DNA of 64,000 nucleotides from an uncultured Clostridia bacterium (GTDB lineage: Bacteria > Bacillota > Clostridia > Oscillospirales > Ruminococcaceae), in contig CANQNF010000014.1 of NCBI GenBank assembly GCA_947625125.1, forward strand, positions 1-64,000, written 5' to 3'. Under the pieces are notes generated by a model. The model was not told where the DNA came from. It saw nothing but the letters and a program-made list of their open reading frames with translations, and searched no databases. The translations under genes were made by a program, and so were the position numbers. Each line of letters starts with the position of its first letter. Position 1 is the stretch's first letter. Below are positions 42,289 through 51,043 of this stretch, piece after piece.

Positions 42289-45200
42289 AATCACTCGAGC
42301 TCCACGGCTTCAAGTCCTTTCCCGACAAGGTCACGCTTGAATTCGGCAAGGGCCTGACCGCAGTCGTCGGCCCGAACGGCAGCGGAAAATCGAATATCGG
42401 CGACGCGGTAAGATGGGTCCTCGGGGAGCAGTCCTCAAAGACACTCAGAGGCGGAAAGATGGAGGACGTCATCTTCGGCGGCACCCAACAGCGCAAGGCC
42501 GTGGGCTTTGCGTCCGTCACTCTGAATATCCAAAACGACGACAGGACTCTCGCTGTCGAGAGCGACCTTGTCAGCGTGACGAGAAAGCTCTACCGTAACG
42601 GCGACAGCGAGTACCTTATAAACGGCTCGTCGGTGAGGCTCAAAGACGTCTTAGAGCTGTTTATGGACACAGGTCTCGGCCGGGACGGCTACTCAATAAT
42701 CGGGCAGGGCCGCGTCGCTGACATCGTCAGCAGCAAGTCGAACGAGCGCCGTGAAATTTTTGAGGAGGCGGCGGGCATCTCGAAATTCCGCTACAAAAAG
42801 GCGGAGGCCGAGCGCCGTCTTGCGGCGTCTGAGGACAACATCCTGCGCTTGAAGGACATAATCAACGAGCTTGAAGGCCGTGTCGAACCGTTAAGGGTCC
42901 AGTCAGAAAAGGCTAAAAAATATCTTGTTTTGGCAGATTCAAGACGCTCGCTCGAGATAGCCGTCTGGACCAGGCGCTTGGGAGAGCTAAAGGGCAGGCT
43001 TGACGAGCTTGAGGACAGGCTTTTGGCGGCGACTGCGGAGTATGAGCACCTCGGCAACGAGATAGAAAAGTGCGATTCCGAGATAGCGGAACTGACCGCC
43101 AAGCGCCAGCAGTGCTCGGCGGCCGCTGAGGACTATCGCGCGCGAATCTCCGAGCTTGAATCGAAAAGCTCATCGGCAGCCTCCGACATTGCTGTCTACA
43201 ACAACAACATCGAGCACTTCGAGCGTGAAATCGAGGAGACCCGCAGGCGCATGGAGGAGCTGTCCTCCGGCGAGGACGTCCTGCGCGGAAAAATCGCCGA
43301 AAAGCGCGAATATATCGAAAAAACCAAGGAACTTTTATCAAAGACCGACGCCGAGACCGAGGCTTTGGAGCATAAGCTTTCGCAGCTCATGGACCAGGAG
43401 AGCGAGTTTGAAAAGACACTTGCGGGCTCGAACGAGAAGCTTAATCGCTTATACATCAAAAAATCCGGGCTCAGTTTCTCCGCCAAAAACGCCGAGAACA
43501 CCGCCGGAGAACTTGAAAAAACGGTCTCGGACTATAAAACGTCCCTTTCACAGGGCATGGAAGCGGTAGAGTCAGCAAAGGCGGAGCTTCTGAACCTTAC
43601 TAAAGAGCTCGACGACGCTCAAAGCGGCCAAAAGGAGCACACCAACCGTTTAAACGGCTTCAATATGCTCTATACTAAAAAAGAGGAGCAGCTTAAAAAG
43701 CTTCGCTCGGAATACGACGAAGCCGAACTGAACATAAGAAATCTCACCCAGCGCAGGCAGATGCTCATCGACCTTGAGAATTCGATGGAGGGCTTTGCGG
43801 GAAGCGTTCGGCAAATCGTTCGGGCAGGCCGCTCCGGCCAGCTAAGGGGCGTAAAGGGCACTGTCGCCCAGATAATCTCCGCAGACCAAAAATACAGCCT
43901 CGCCATCGAAACAGCCCTTGGCGGAGCTTTGCAAAACATCGTTGTCGACAACGAGGACACCGCCAAACGAGGCATAAGAATTCTCAAGGAGACGAACGGC
44001 GGCCGTGCGACATTCCTGCCGATAACTTCTGTAAAGGGAAATACCCTTACCGAGAAAAATCTCGATATGCAGGAGGGCTATATAGCGCTTGCGTATGAGC
44101 TTGTAAAATACGAGCCGGAATTCGACGGCGTCGTTAAGTCGCTTCTCGGCAGAATAGTCATCGCCGAAGATATAGACCTCGCCACCGCCATCGCCAAAAA
44201 ATACGGCTACAAATTCCGCATAATAACCCTTGACGGCCAGGTCATAAACGCAGGCGGCTCATTCACTGGCGGAAGCTCGCAGCGTTCCTCGGGAATCCTC
44301 TCAAGAAAGAACGAGATAACCGCCATTTCCTCACAGCTTGAAAAACTGTCCGCCGCTCATTCCGAGGACTCCAAAAGGCTTGAAACGCTCACAGCCGAGA
44401 CCGAAAAGCTCGGGTTTGACCTTGACGGAGAGCGGGACATCCTCTCGCGCCTTTCCGCCGAAACGGCACGCCTTGAGGCTGAAAAGAAGAGGGTCGAACA
44501 GCTCACCGAGCAGTATGAGCTTAGGATGGACGAGATAAGAAAGAGCGTCACGGACTGCGAGGAAAGGATAAAAGCGGCCGTAAAGCTTAAAGATGAAAGC
44601 TTGGCCGGCCTTGCGGACTGCGACCGCGAGATCGAAAAGCTCGAAACGTCGGTGTCAGCGGCACAGGAAAGAAGCGGCGAATCGAAGCAGGCGAGAGAAA
44701 GCATCTCCTCCGAAATATCCGCATTGCGCCTTAAATCGGTGGGACTTTCCAAAGACATCCAGTCCGCCAGGGAAGCTATTTTGCAGCTTGAATCAAACAT
44801 CGCCGATTCAGCGAGCGAGGCCGAGCGCTTCGAGGCAAGAATATCCGAGATAAACGAAAGCATATCTTCCGAAAAACAGAAGATAACCGAGCGCGAGAAC
44901 GAAGCCGAGGAAGCCAAATCCTCCGCCAAGGCATTGGAGCAAAGGGTTCGCGAGGAGCTCTCAAGGGGTCTTGAATATGAGCAGCAGACCGAGACGCTGA
45001 GGGCTTTGCAGCGCTCAAAATCCGAGGAAAAGGAGACTGTCTCCGCCGACGTTTCGAGGATAACCGAGCGCCGCGACAACCTCAAAAAAGAGAGCGACTC
45101 GATGATAAACCAGCTCTGGGAGTCCTACTCCCTGACCGTTTCGGAGGCCGCAGAGCAGGCCGAGGAGATAGAGGACCTTGCCGACGCACAGAAGCGCCTG

Positions 45201-45857
45201 ACCGAGATAAAAAACAAGATACGCGCCCTCGGCTCTGTCAACACCGAAGCCATCGACGAGTACGAGGAGGTCCGCACAAGATACGAATTTTTATCGGGGC
45301 AGCTTAGCGACGTTCTGCAATCGAAAGAGGAGCTTGAAAAGCTCATCGCAAGCCTCACCAAAAACATGAAAGAGATATTCACCGAGAGCTTTAACAAGAT
45401 AAACGAAAACTTCAAGACCACCTTTGTCGAGCTGTTCGGCGGCGGCAGGGGAGAGCTGACTCTGACCGACCCGGAAAACGTTTTGGAATCGGGCATCGAG
45501 ATAAACGTGGCGCCTCCCGGCAAGGTCATAAAAAACCTCTCTCTGCTTTCGGGCGGCGAGCAGGCGTTTGTTGCGATAGCCATTTACTTTGCGATATTAA
45601 AGCTTCGTCCGTCGCCGTTTTGCATACTTGACGAGATAGAGGCGGCGCTCGACGACGTGAACGTCACAAGATACGCCCAGTACCTTAAAAACTTCATCGG
45701 CACGACCCAGTTCATACTCATCACTCACCGTCGGGGCACGATGGAGGAGGCTGACGTTCTCTACGGAGTCACGATGCAGGAAAAGGGAGTGTCAAAGCTT
45801 CTTAAGATGGACGTCTCCGAGGTCTCGGGAGAGATGGTCTCGGGCGACGGAGCGTAA
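42279..45857 (+). CDS. smc: Chromosome segregation ATPase SMC
   Basis: 1192 residues, the usual length. Walker A GPNGSGKS (31-38) in the N-terminal head, long coiled coils, a central hinge (about 510-670, VKGTVAQIISADQKYSLAIE and VINAGGSFTGGS), and the C-terminal head with LSGGEQAFVAIAIYFAI and Walker B CILDEIEAALDDVN. It organises and separates chromosomes with ScpA/B. GTG start after GGAGG; overlaps the radical SAM gene by 10 bases. rnc-smc-ftsY is a conserved order. Confidence 0.97.
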   Translation: MYLKSLELHGFKSFPDKVTLEFGKGLTAVVGPNGSGKSNIGDAVRWVLGEQSSKTLRGGKMEDVIFGGTQQRKAVGFASVTLNIQNDDRTLAVESDLVSVTRKLYRNGDSEYLINGSSVRLKDVLELFMDTGLGRDGYSIIGQGRVADIVSSKSNERREIFEEAAGISKFRYKKAEAERRLAASEDNILRLKDIINELEGRVEPLRVQSEKAKKYLVLADSRRSLEIAVWTRRLGELKGRLDELEDRLLAATAEYEHLGNEIEKCDSEIAELTAKRQQCSAAAEDYRARISELESKSSSAASDIAVYNNNIEHFEREIEETRRRMEELSSGEDVLRGKIAEKREYIEKTKELLSKTDAETEALEHKLSQLMDQESEFEKTLAGSNEKLNRLYIKKSGLSFSAKNAENTAGELEKTVSDYKTSLSQGMEAVESAKAELLNLTKELDDAQSGQKEHTNRLNGFNMLYTKKEEQLKKLRSEYDEAELNIRNLTQRRQMLIDLENSMEGFAGSVRQIVRAGRSGQLRGVKGTVAQIISADQKYSLAIETALGGALQNIVVDNEDTAKRGIRILKETNGGRATFLPITSVKGNTLTEKNLDMQEGYIALAYELVKYEPEFDGVVKSLLGRIVIAEDIDLATAIAKKYGYKFRIITLDGQVINAGGSFTGGSSQRSSGILSRKNEITAISSQLEKLSAAHSEDSKRLETLTAETEKLGFDLDGERDILSRLSAETARLEAEKKRVEQLTEQYELRMDEIRKSVTDCEERIKAAVKLKDESLAGLADCDREIEKLETSVSAAQERSGESKQARESISSEISALRLKSVGLSKDIQSAREAILQLESNIADSASEAERFEARISEINESISSEKQKITERENEAEEAKSSAKALEQRVREELSRGLEYEQQTETLRALQRSKSEEKETVSADVSRITERRDNLKKESDSMINQLWESYSLTVSEAAEQAEEIEDLADAQKRLTEIKNKIRALGSVNTEAIDEYEEVRTRYEFLSGQLSDVLQSKEELEKLIASLTKNMKEIFTESFNKINENFKTTFVELFGGGRGELTLTDPENVLESGIEINVAPPGKVIKNLSLLSGGEQAFVAIAIYFAILKLRPSPFCILDEIEAALDDVNVTRYAQYLKNFIGTTQFILITHRRGTMEEADVLYGVTMQEKGVSKLLKMDVSEVSGEMVSGDGA

Positions 45858-45875
45858 GAAAGGAGAGCTTAAAAT

Positions 45876-46796
45876 ATGGGATTTTTTGAAAAGCTTAAGG
45901 CAGGTCTGAAAAAGACCAAGGACAGCCTTTTCGGGGGCTTGAGCGGGCTTTTTTCCGGCTCAAAGATCGACGAAGAGTTTTACGATGAGCTCGAGGAGAC
46001 CCTGATACTTGCCGACCTCGGCGCAAAGACGTCGGAGGACATCGTCGCAGGCCTTAAGGAGCGCGTGAAAGAGAAAAAGCTTGAGACCACCGACACGGTC
46101 CTTGACGAGCTCAAGGACATGATATCCGGTATGCTCGGAGACGACGTGCCGCTTGATTTGTCCACGACCCCGTCCGTCATACTTGTCATAGGCGTGAACG
46201 GTGTGGGAAAGACCACCGCCATCGGCAAGCTTTCCCACCAGCTTAAAGAGCAGGGCAAAAAGGTCATCGTAGCCGCCGCGGACACGTTCAGAGCGGCCGC
46301 GATAGATCAGCTCAACGTCTGGACCGAGCGTGCGGGCGTGGATATTATAAAGCATAACGAGGGCTCCGACCCGGCTGCTGTCGTTTACGACGCCATGGAC
46401 GCCGCAAAGGCAAGAAACGCCGACGTAGTCATCATCGACACCGCCGGCCGCCTGCACAATAAATCAAATCTTATGCAGGAACTTGCCAAAATTTCGAGAA
46501 TAGTCCGTCAAAAAGCCGAGGGCTGCGCTCTTGAAGTCCTGATTGCTCTTGACGCCACCACCGGACAGAACGCCGTGAATCAGGCGAGAGCCTTTAACGA
46601 GGCATGCGACATTACCGGAATAATCTTAACAAAGCTTGACAGCTCCGCCAAGGGCGGCATAGTCATCTCCATCGCCAACGAACTGAAAGTGCCGGTAAAG
46701 CTTATTTCTGTCGGCGAGAAGATAGACGATTTGCAGCCATTTTCATCTGATGACTTTGTAAGGGCATTGTTTGAGACAAAAGAGGGCGACGAATGA
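45876..46796 (+). CDS. ftsY: Signal recognition particle receptor FtsY
   Basis: 306 residues. Short basic N-terminal region, four-helix N domain, then the SRP GTPase domain: G1 GVNGVGKTTAIGKL (from about 106), DTFRAAAIDQL, G3 DTAGRLHNKSNLMQEL, G4 TKLDSSAKGG. It receives ribosome-SRP complexes at the membrane for insertion of membrane proteins. No long acidic A domain is present, usual for Gram-positive FtsY. AAGGAGAG ribosome site. Confidence 0.96.
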   Translation: MGFFEKLKAGLKKTKDSLFGGLSGLFSGSKIDEEFYDELEETLILADLGAKTSEDIVAGLKERVKEKKLETTDTVLDELKDMISGMLGDDVPLDLSTTPSVILVIGVNGVGKTTAIGKLSHQLKEQGKKVIVAAADTFRAAAIDQLNVWTERAGVDIIKHNEGSDPAAVVYDAMDAAKARNADVVIIDTAGRLHNKSNLMQELAKISRIVRQKAEGCALEVLIALDATTGQNAVNQARAFNEACDITGIILTKLDSSAKGGIVISIANELKVPVKLISVGEKIDDLQPFSSDDFVRALFETKEGDE

Positions 46797-47374
46797 AAAG
46801 GATGATACTTGCAAGCTCCAACCAAAACAAGCTTCGGGAATTTAAAGAAATTCTCGCGCCGCTTGGATGGGAGGTAGTTTCCCAGCACGATTTGGGCATA
46901 GACGTCGACCCCGACGAGACCGGGACCACCTTTGAGGAAAACTCCGCGATAAAGGCAAGAGCCGTCTATAATATCGCCCATCTTCCCACAGTAGCCGACG
47001 ACAGCGGCCTTGAGGTCGACGCATTAGGCGGCGAACCGGGGGTATACTCTGCCCGTTACGGCGGCACGAGGGACGATAAAGTCCACAACCGGATCGTTCT
47101 GAAAAAGCTTGAGGGCGTGCCGGACGACAAGCGCACAGCCCGCTTCATAGCTGCGATAACCTATATCGACGAGTCGGGGCGGGAGTATTCCTTTACCGGC
47201 AAATTCGAGGGCAGGATAGGATATTCCGAGCGCGGCAAAAACGGCTTCGGCTACGACCCTATTTTCATGGTAGGGGATATAAGCTCCGCAGAAATGACCC
47301 CCGAAGAAAAGAACTCTCAAAGCCACCGCGGAAAGGCTCTTAGGGCGCTCTCAGAATATCTTAAAAGCATATGA
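46793..47374 (+). CDS. rdgB: XTP/dITP pyrophosphatase (RdgB/HAM1)
   Basis: 193 residues, ATGA overlap with ftsY. Family motifs: MILASSNQNKLREFKEILAP, TTFEENSAIKARAV, TVADDSGLEVDALGGEPGVY, GKNGFGYDPIFMV and SHRGKALRAL. It removes deaminated purine nucleotides (ITP, XTP, dITP) to keep them out of nucleic acids. Confidence 0.95.
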   Translation: MKRMILASSNQNKLREFKEILAPLGWEVVSQHDLGIDVDPDETGTTFEENSAIKARAVYNIAHLPTVADDSGLEVDALGGEPGVYSARYGGTRDDKVHNRIVLKKLEGVPDDKRTARFIAAITYIDESGREYSFTGKFEGRIGYSERGKNGFGYDPIFMVGDISSAEMTPEEKNSQSHRGKALRALSEYLKSI

Positions 47375-48195
47375 AGACCCTTTACATCTCCGACCTTGAC
47401 GGCACGCTCTTAAGAAACAACGGGCGCGTCTCCGACTTCACTAAATCCGCCATAGAAAGCCTTACGGACCGAGGCATGCTCTTTTTATACGCAACGTCCC
47501 GGTCCGAGGTCAGCTCGTCCATAGCGCTCTCGAGGCTTACGCCGTCCCTGCCGGTTATAGTCTATAACGGTGCCGCGATAGTAAAGCCCGGCAGCGGCGA
47601 AGTGATTTTTAAGAATAATTTCTCCAAGCCCGAATCGGACGAAATACTTGATAAACTAATTTCGGCCGGGGTATACCCCGTAGTTTATTCTTTTATCGAC
47701 GGCGCCGACAAGTTTTCCTTTATTTATGACATGTGCACGGCTCCCGAACGGGATTATATAAATACAAAGACCCCCGACGACCGCAGGCTTCGGCCGGTGA
47801 ATACCGTCGACGAATTAAGAGCGGGGGATGTATTTTATTTCACCTGCATAGGCCGTCCCGAGATACTTTTGCCGCTTTATCGGCATTTTGAGCACAGATT
47901 CCGCTGTCTGTATGAAATCAACAGATACACCGGCGAGCAGTGGCTTGAAATAATGCCGAAAGGCGTGTCAAAGGCAAACGCCGCAAAAACCCTTAAAAAA
48001 TTTCTTTCGGCAGACAGGATAGTATCTTTCGGAGACGGAATAAACGACCGCGAGCTGTTTGAGGCGTCAGAGCTTAGGTATGCCGTATCGAACGCCTGCG
48101 ACGATTTAAAAGCGCTCGCCACGGGCATAATTAAATCCAACGAAGAAGACGGCGTGGCGAAATTTTTACTTGAACATTTTAAGGAGGACGAATAA
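47371..48195 (+). CDS. Cof-type HAD hydrolase
   Basis: 274 residues, 4-base overlap with rdgB. HAD motif I SDLDGTLLRNNGRVSD, motif II YATSRSE (Thr), a C2-type cap, the lysine in PKGVSKANAAK, and motif IV FGDGINDRELFEASELRYAV. Cof/SupH proteins dephosphorylate sugar phosphates, flavin or pyridoxal phosphates; the substrate cannot be told from sequence. Cytoplasmic. Confidence 0.9.
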   Translation: MKTLYISDLDGTLLRNNGRVSDFTKSAIESLTDRGMLFLYATSRSEVSSSIALSRLTPSLPVIVYNGAAIVKPGSGEVIFKNNFSKPESDEILDKLISAGVYPVVYSFIDGADKFSFIYDMCTAPERDYINTKTPDDRRLRPVNTVDELRAGDVFYFTCIGRPEILLPLYRHFEHRFRCLYEINRYTGEQWLEIMPKGVSKANAAKTLKKFLSADRIVSFGDGINDRELFEASELRYAVSNACDDLKALATGIIKSNEEDGVAKFLLEHFKEDE

Positions 48196-48488
48196 TGCTG
48201 ACTTCCAAGCAGCGCGCATATTTAAAATCCATTGCCCAGACCCTCGACCCGGTGTATCAGGTCGGCAAGGGCGGGGTCACGAAAGAGCTCTCCGACGGCG
48301 TATCGAAATACCTTACCGCCCACGAGATAATAAAGATACGCGTTTTGGAAAACACCCTCACCCCGGCCGGTGATATAGCCTCGGAACTTGCCGAAGCGAC
48401 CGGCTCGGAGGTAGTAATAGTCATCGGCTCCAAGGCGGTCCTGTACCGCAAAAATCCCGAGAAGCCGGTAATAAGCCAAAATCTATGA
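48195..48488 (+). CDS. yhbY: YhbY/CRM-domain RNA-binding protein
   Basis: 97 residues, whole protein is one CRM domain: LTSKQRAYLKSIAQTLDPVY, QVGKGGVTKELSDGV, HEIIKIRVL, and VIVIGSKAVLYRKN. YhbY binds pre-50S particles and helps ribosome assembly. ATG overlaps the previous stop by one base (TAATG) after AAGGAGG. Confidence 0.95.
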   Translation: MLTSKQRAYLKSIAQTLDPVYQVGKGGVTKELSDGVSKYLTAHEIIKIRVLENTLTPAGDIASELAEATGSEVVIVIGSKAVLYRKNPEKPVISQNL

Positions 48489-49078
48489 GCATAGTCGTCT
48501 TCGGCGGAACGTTCAGCCCTTTTCACTGCGGTCATTTAAGACTTATCGAGTCCTTAAAGAACGAACTTAATCCCGAGCGGATAATTCTTGTCCCGTCGGG
48601 CGTCCATCCCCGAAAAACCGAGGACGTTTTAAGCGCCGCCGACCGCCTTGAAATATGCCGAATAGCCGCAGACTTATCGGGCGCTGTGCTCAGCGATTTC
48701 GAGATGAACACCCCCGGCAAGAGCTACACCGTCGACACCCTTGAGCATTTTCACGGCCTTTATCCCGGAAAAGAGCTTTATTTTGCTATGGGCAGCGACA
48801 TGCTCCGCTCTTTCCCGGGCTGGTACAGAGCCGACAGAATACTTGAATTGTGTTCTTTGGCAGTCAGCTGCCGAAGCGAGTCTGAGCGCCTATTGATTAA
48901 AGACGACGTCGAAAAGATAGCCTCCATGGGCGGGCGCTGCGTCTTACTTAATGAACCTGCCCTCGCATGCTCGTCCACCGACATCCGCCGAAGAATACGC
49001 GAAGAAAAACCCACCGACGGGCTTTTACCCGAGCCGGTGCTTGAATACATAAAAAGAAAGGGGCTTTACCGTGATTGA
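48485..49078 (+). CDS. nadD: Nicotinate-nucleotide adenylyltransferase
   Basis: 197 residues, ATGA overlap with yhbY. Nucleotidyltransferase motifs: VVFGGTFSPFHCGHLRLIES, LVPSGVHPRKTE, MGSDMLRSFPGWYRAD and the final SSTDIRRRIREEK. It makes deamido-NAD from nicotinate mononucleotide and ATP, an essential step of NAD synthesis. The order yhbY-nadD-yqeK matches Bacillus. Confidence 0.95.
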   Translation: MSIVVFGGTFSPFHCGHLRLIESLKNELNPERIILVPSGVHPRKTEDVLSAADRLEICRIAADLSGAVLSDFEMNTPGKSYTVDTLEHFHGLYPGKELYFAMGSDMLRSFPGWYRADRILELCSLAVSCRSESERLLIKDDVEKIASMGGRCVLLNEPALACSSTDIRRRIREEKPTDGLLPEPVLEYIKRKGLYRD

Positions 49079-49664
49079 CCCGAGAATAATGGAGATGCAG
49101 GAGTATCTCAAGGAAAATCTTTCCGACAAGCGTTTCAGGCACTCCCTGAACGTCGCCACGGCTGCAAAAAAGCTTGCCGAGATAAACGGCGCCGACCCCG
49201 ACAAATGCTACCTTGCGGGACTTTTGCACGACATCTGCAAGGAGATAGACCCCGAGCTTCAGATAATGCTGATGAAGCGCTCGGGATATGAAATATCGGA
49301 GGTCGAGTGGGGCGCTCCCAAGACCCACCACGCCATAGCCGGCGCGCAGTTTGTAAAGGAATTCTACAAGATAACCGACCCCGACGTCTGCGACCCGATA
49401 CGCTGGCACACCGTCGGAAAGGGCGGCATGAGCATATATGAAAAAATTCTCTACATGGCCGACCTCATATCGGAAGAGCGCAGCTACCCCGACGCCGACC
49501 GCATAAGAAGAATTACATACCGCGACTTAAACCGCGGGCTGTTCGAGGCGTTTAAATTCATGATAGTCGACAAAATCGGCCAGAAGCTCCTGCCCCAGTC
49601 CACCGTCGACGCGTACAACGAATACACCGCCTTAGAACTCAAAAGATTAGCCGACAAAAAGTAG
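49071..49664 (+). CDS. yqeK: YqeK HD-domain Ap4A hydrolase
   Basis: 197 residues. GTG start overlapping nadD by 8 bases. HD-domain motifs: RFRHSLNVATAAKKLAEING, LAGLLHDICKEI (HD) and DPIRWHTVGKGGMS, then LYMADLISEERSYPD. YqeK cleaves diadenosine tetraphosphate symmetrically to ADP. Position behind nadD is typical. Confidence 0.93.
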   Translation: MIDPRIMEMQEYLKENLSDKRFRHSLNVATAAKKLAEINGADPDKCYLAGLLHDICKEIDPELQIMLMKRSGYEISEVEWGAPKTHHAIAGAQFVKEFYKITDPDVCDPIRWHTVGKGGMSIYEKILYMADLISEERSYPDADRIRRITYRDLNRGLFEAFKFMIVDKIGQKLLPQSTVDAYNEYTALELKRLADKK

Positions 49665-49700
49665 GAGATAAAGGATTCATCGCCCTTTTAAGGTGAAATC

Positions 49701-50636
49701 ATGAAGCTTAAAAGAGCGGGATTTATCTTCACTTTGGTTATGTTTTGTCTTGTCTCGGCGGCGGTCACGGTCATGCTTTTAAGCTACGTCGGCCACACGG
49801 CGAGGCTTCGGGTCGCCGACCAGTACACCGAGCCCGACTATTTAAGATACCTTGAGGACGGCTATGAATTCGAGACGGTGAGCCGAAAATCGAATTATCT
49901 GTTTACGGTGACATCCGGCGGCAGTCCCGTGAGGATACATCTGATGACCCTCGACCCCGACAAGAAAACTCTCGACATCCTCGATTTACCTTCCGAGAGC
50001 TTTATAATCGCCGACGGCTTTTCCGGCACTCTTTCCGAAGCATTCACGACATCTGTTTACCGTGAGATAATCGCAAGGGCGCTCTGTATAAGATTTGACG
50101 GCGACATAGTCATCTCCTCCGAGGCTTTCGGCGGCTCTGCAAGGCTTTTGGGCGTCGAGCATGAAAAACAAATCATTTCCTATGAAACCGGCGCGGACAT
50201 CGTAAAAGGCCGCTCCGACTACATCCGCTCCGACGTTTCATCCCTTGAAAGTTACCGCCTGCTGCTGTCTGAGATGCTTGAGAGGATAACGTCCCTCGGC
50301 CCTGCGGACAGCTTCAAAGCCCTTATGGACTTATACGCCAACAAAGCCGAGACCGGCATGACTGTAAAGGAACTAATAGCGCTTTTAAACGGCATATGCG
50401 ACGTATCTACGAAAAAAATGAATATCCGAGTGGCGGATGGCTGTCCCGCAAAATTCGGCGAAAAAACGATATGGTGCCTTTCGGCCGAGGGAACGGCCGA
50501 GCAGCTCAATTCCCACCACCGCGTCAAGGACATAATATATCTTCCCGAGGCCCTCGGGATACCGAAAACGGAAGCGGGGAGCGACCCGTTTGAAAAAATC
50601 GAAGAAAAGGTAAGCGACATATTAAAGCAAAAATAA
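49701..50636 (+). CDS. Divergent LytR-CpsA-Psr (LCP)-like membrane protein
   Basis: 311 residues, one N-terminal signal-anchor helix (about 8-30), rest extracellular. IHLMTLDPDKKTLDILDLPS resembles the LCP core segment (family pattern DTIML...DPKTKKVNVLSIPRDT), and an LCP gene commonly occupies this spot between yqeK and rsfS in Clostridia. The Arg and Asp residues that bind the polyprenyl pyrophosphate in active LCP enzymes are not visible (PSESF replaces PRDT), so ligase activity towards wall polymers is doubtful. Relationship is inferred from context plus one weak block. 37-base gap after yqeK. Confidence 0.6.
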   Translation: MKLKRAGFIFTLVMFCLVSAAVTVMLLSYVGHTARLRVADQYTEPDYLRYLEDGYEFETVSRKSNYLFTVTSGGSPVRIHLMTLDPDKKTLDILDLPSESFIIADGFSGTLSEAFTTSVYREIIARALCIRFDGDIVISSEAFGGSARLLGVEHEKQIISYETGADIVKGRSDYIRSDVSSLESYRLLLSEMLERITSLGPADSFKALMDLYANKAETGMTVKELIALLNGICDVSTKKMNIRVADGCPAKFGEKTIWCLSAEGTAEQLNSHHRVKDIIYLPEALGIPKTEAGSDPFEKIEEKVSDILKQK

Positions 50637-50649
50637 AGGAGGCAAATTT

Positions 50650-51000
50650 ATGACAACACAGGAAAAGCTGAGGCTTATAGTCAAGGCGCTCGACTCGAAA
50701 AAGGCCCAGGACATCAAGGTGATAAGAATAGGCGACTTAACGGTCATCGCCGATTATTTCGTCATCGCCAACGGCACCTCCACCACCCACACCCGGGGTC
50801 TTGTCGACGAGGTCGATTATCAGCTCTCGGAAAAGGGCGTGAACGTCGGCCACACCGAGGGCGTGGACGGCGCAAGCTGGATAGCGATGGACTACGGCGA
50901 CATAATCGTCCACGTTTTCTACAAGGATGTAAGAGACCAGTACAACCTTGAAAAGCTTTGGAGCGACGGCGAAGCAGTTGACATTTCCGGGCTTTTGTGA
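50650..51000 (+). CDS. rsfS: Ribosomal silencing factor RsfS
   Basis: 116 residues. Hallmarks: ALDSKKAQDIKVIRIGDLTV, ADYFVIANGTSTTHTRGLVD, HTEGVDGASWIAMDYGDIIV and HVFYKDVRDQYNLEKLW. It binds L14 and blocks subunit joining when nutrients are scarce. AAAGGAGG before the ATG, 13 bases after the LCP-like gene. Confidence 0.95.
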   Translation: MTTQEKLRLIVKALDSKKAQDIKVIRIGDLTVIADYFVIANGTSTTHTRGLVDEVDYQLSEKGVNVGHTEGVDGASWIAMDYGDIIVHVFYKDVRDQYNLEKLWSDGEAVDISGLL

Positions 51001-51043
51001 TAAAATATTCAGAAACGATTTTTCCTAAAAGGACTGATGAAAT

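Noticed and set aside
51001-51043. T-box leader for leuS
   Set aside because: Only 43 bases separate rsfS and leuS; no T-box motif or terminator is visible.
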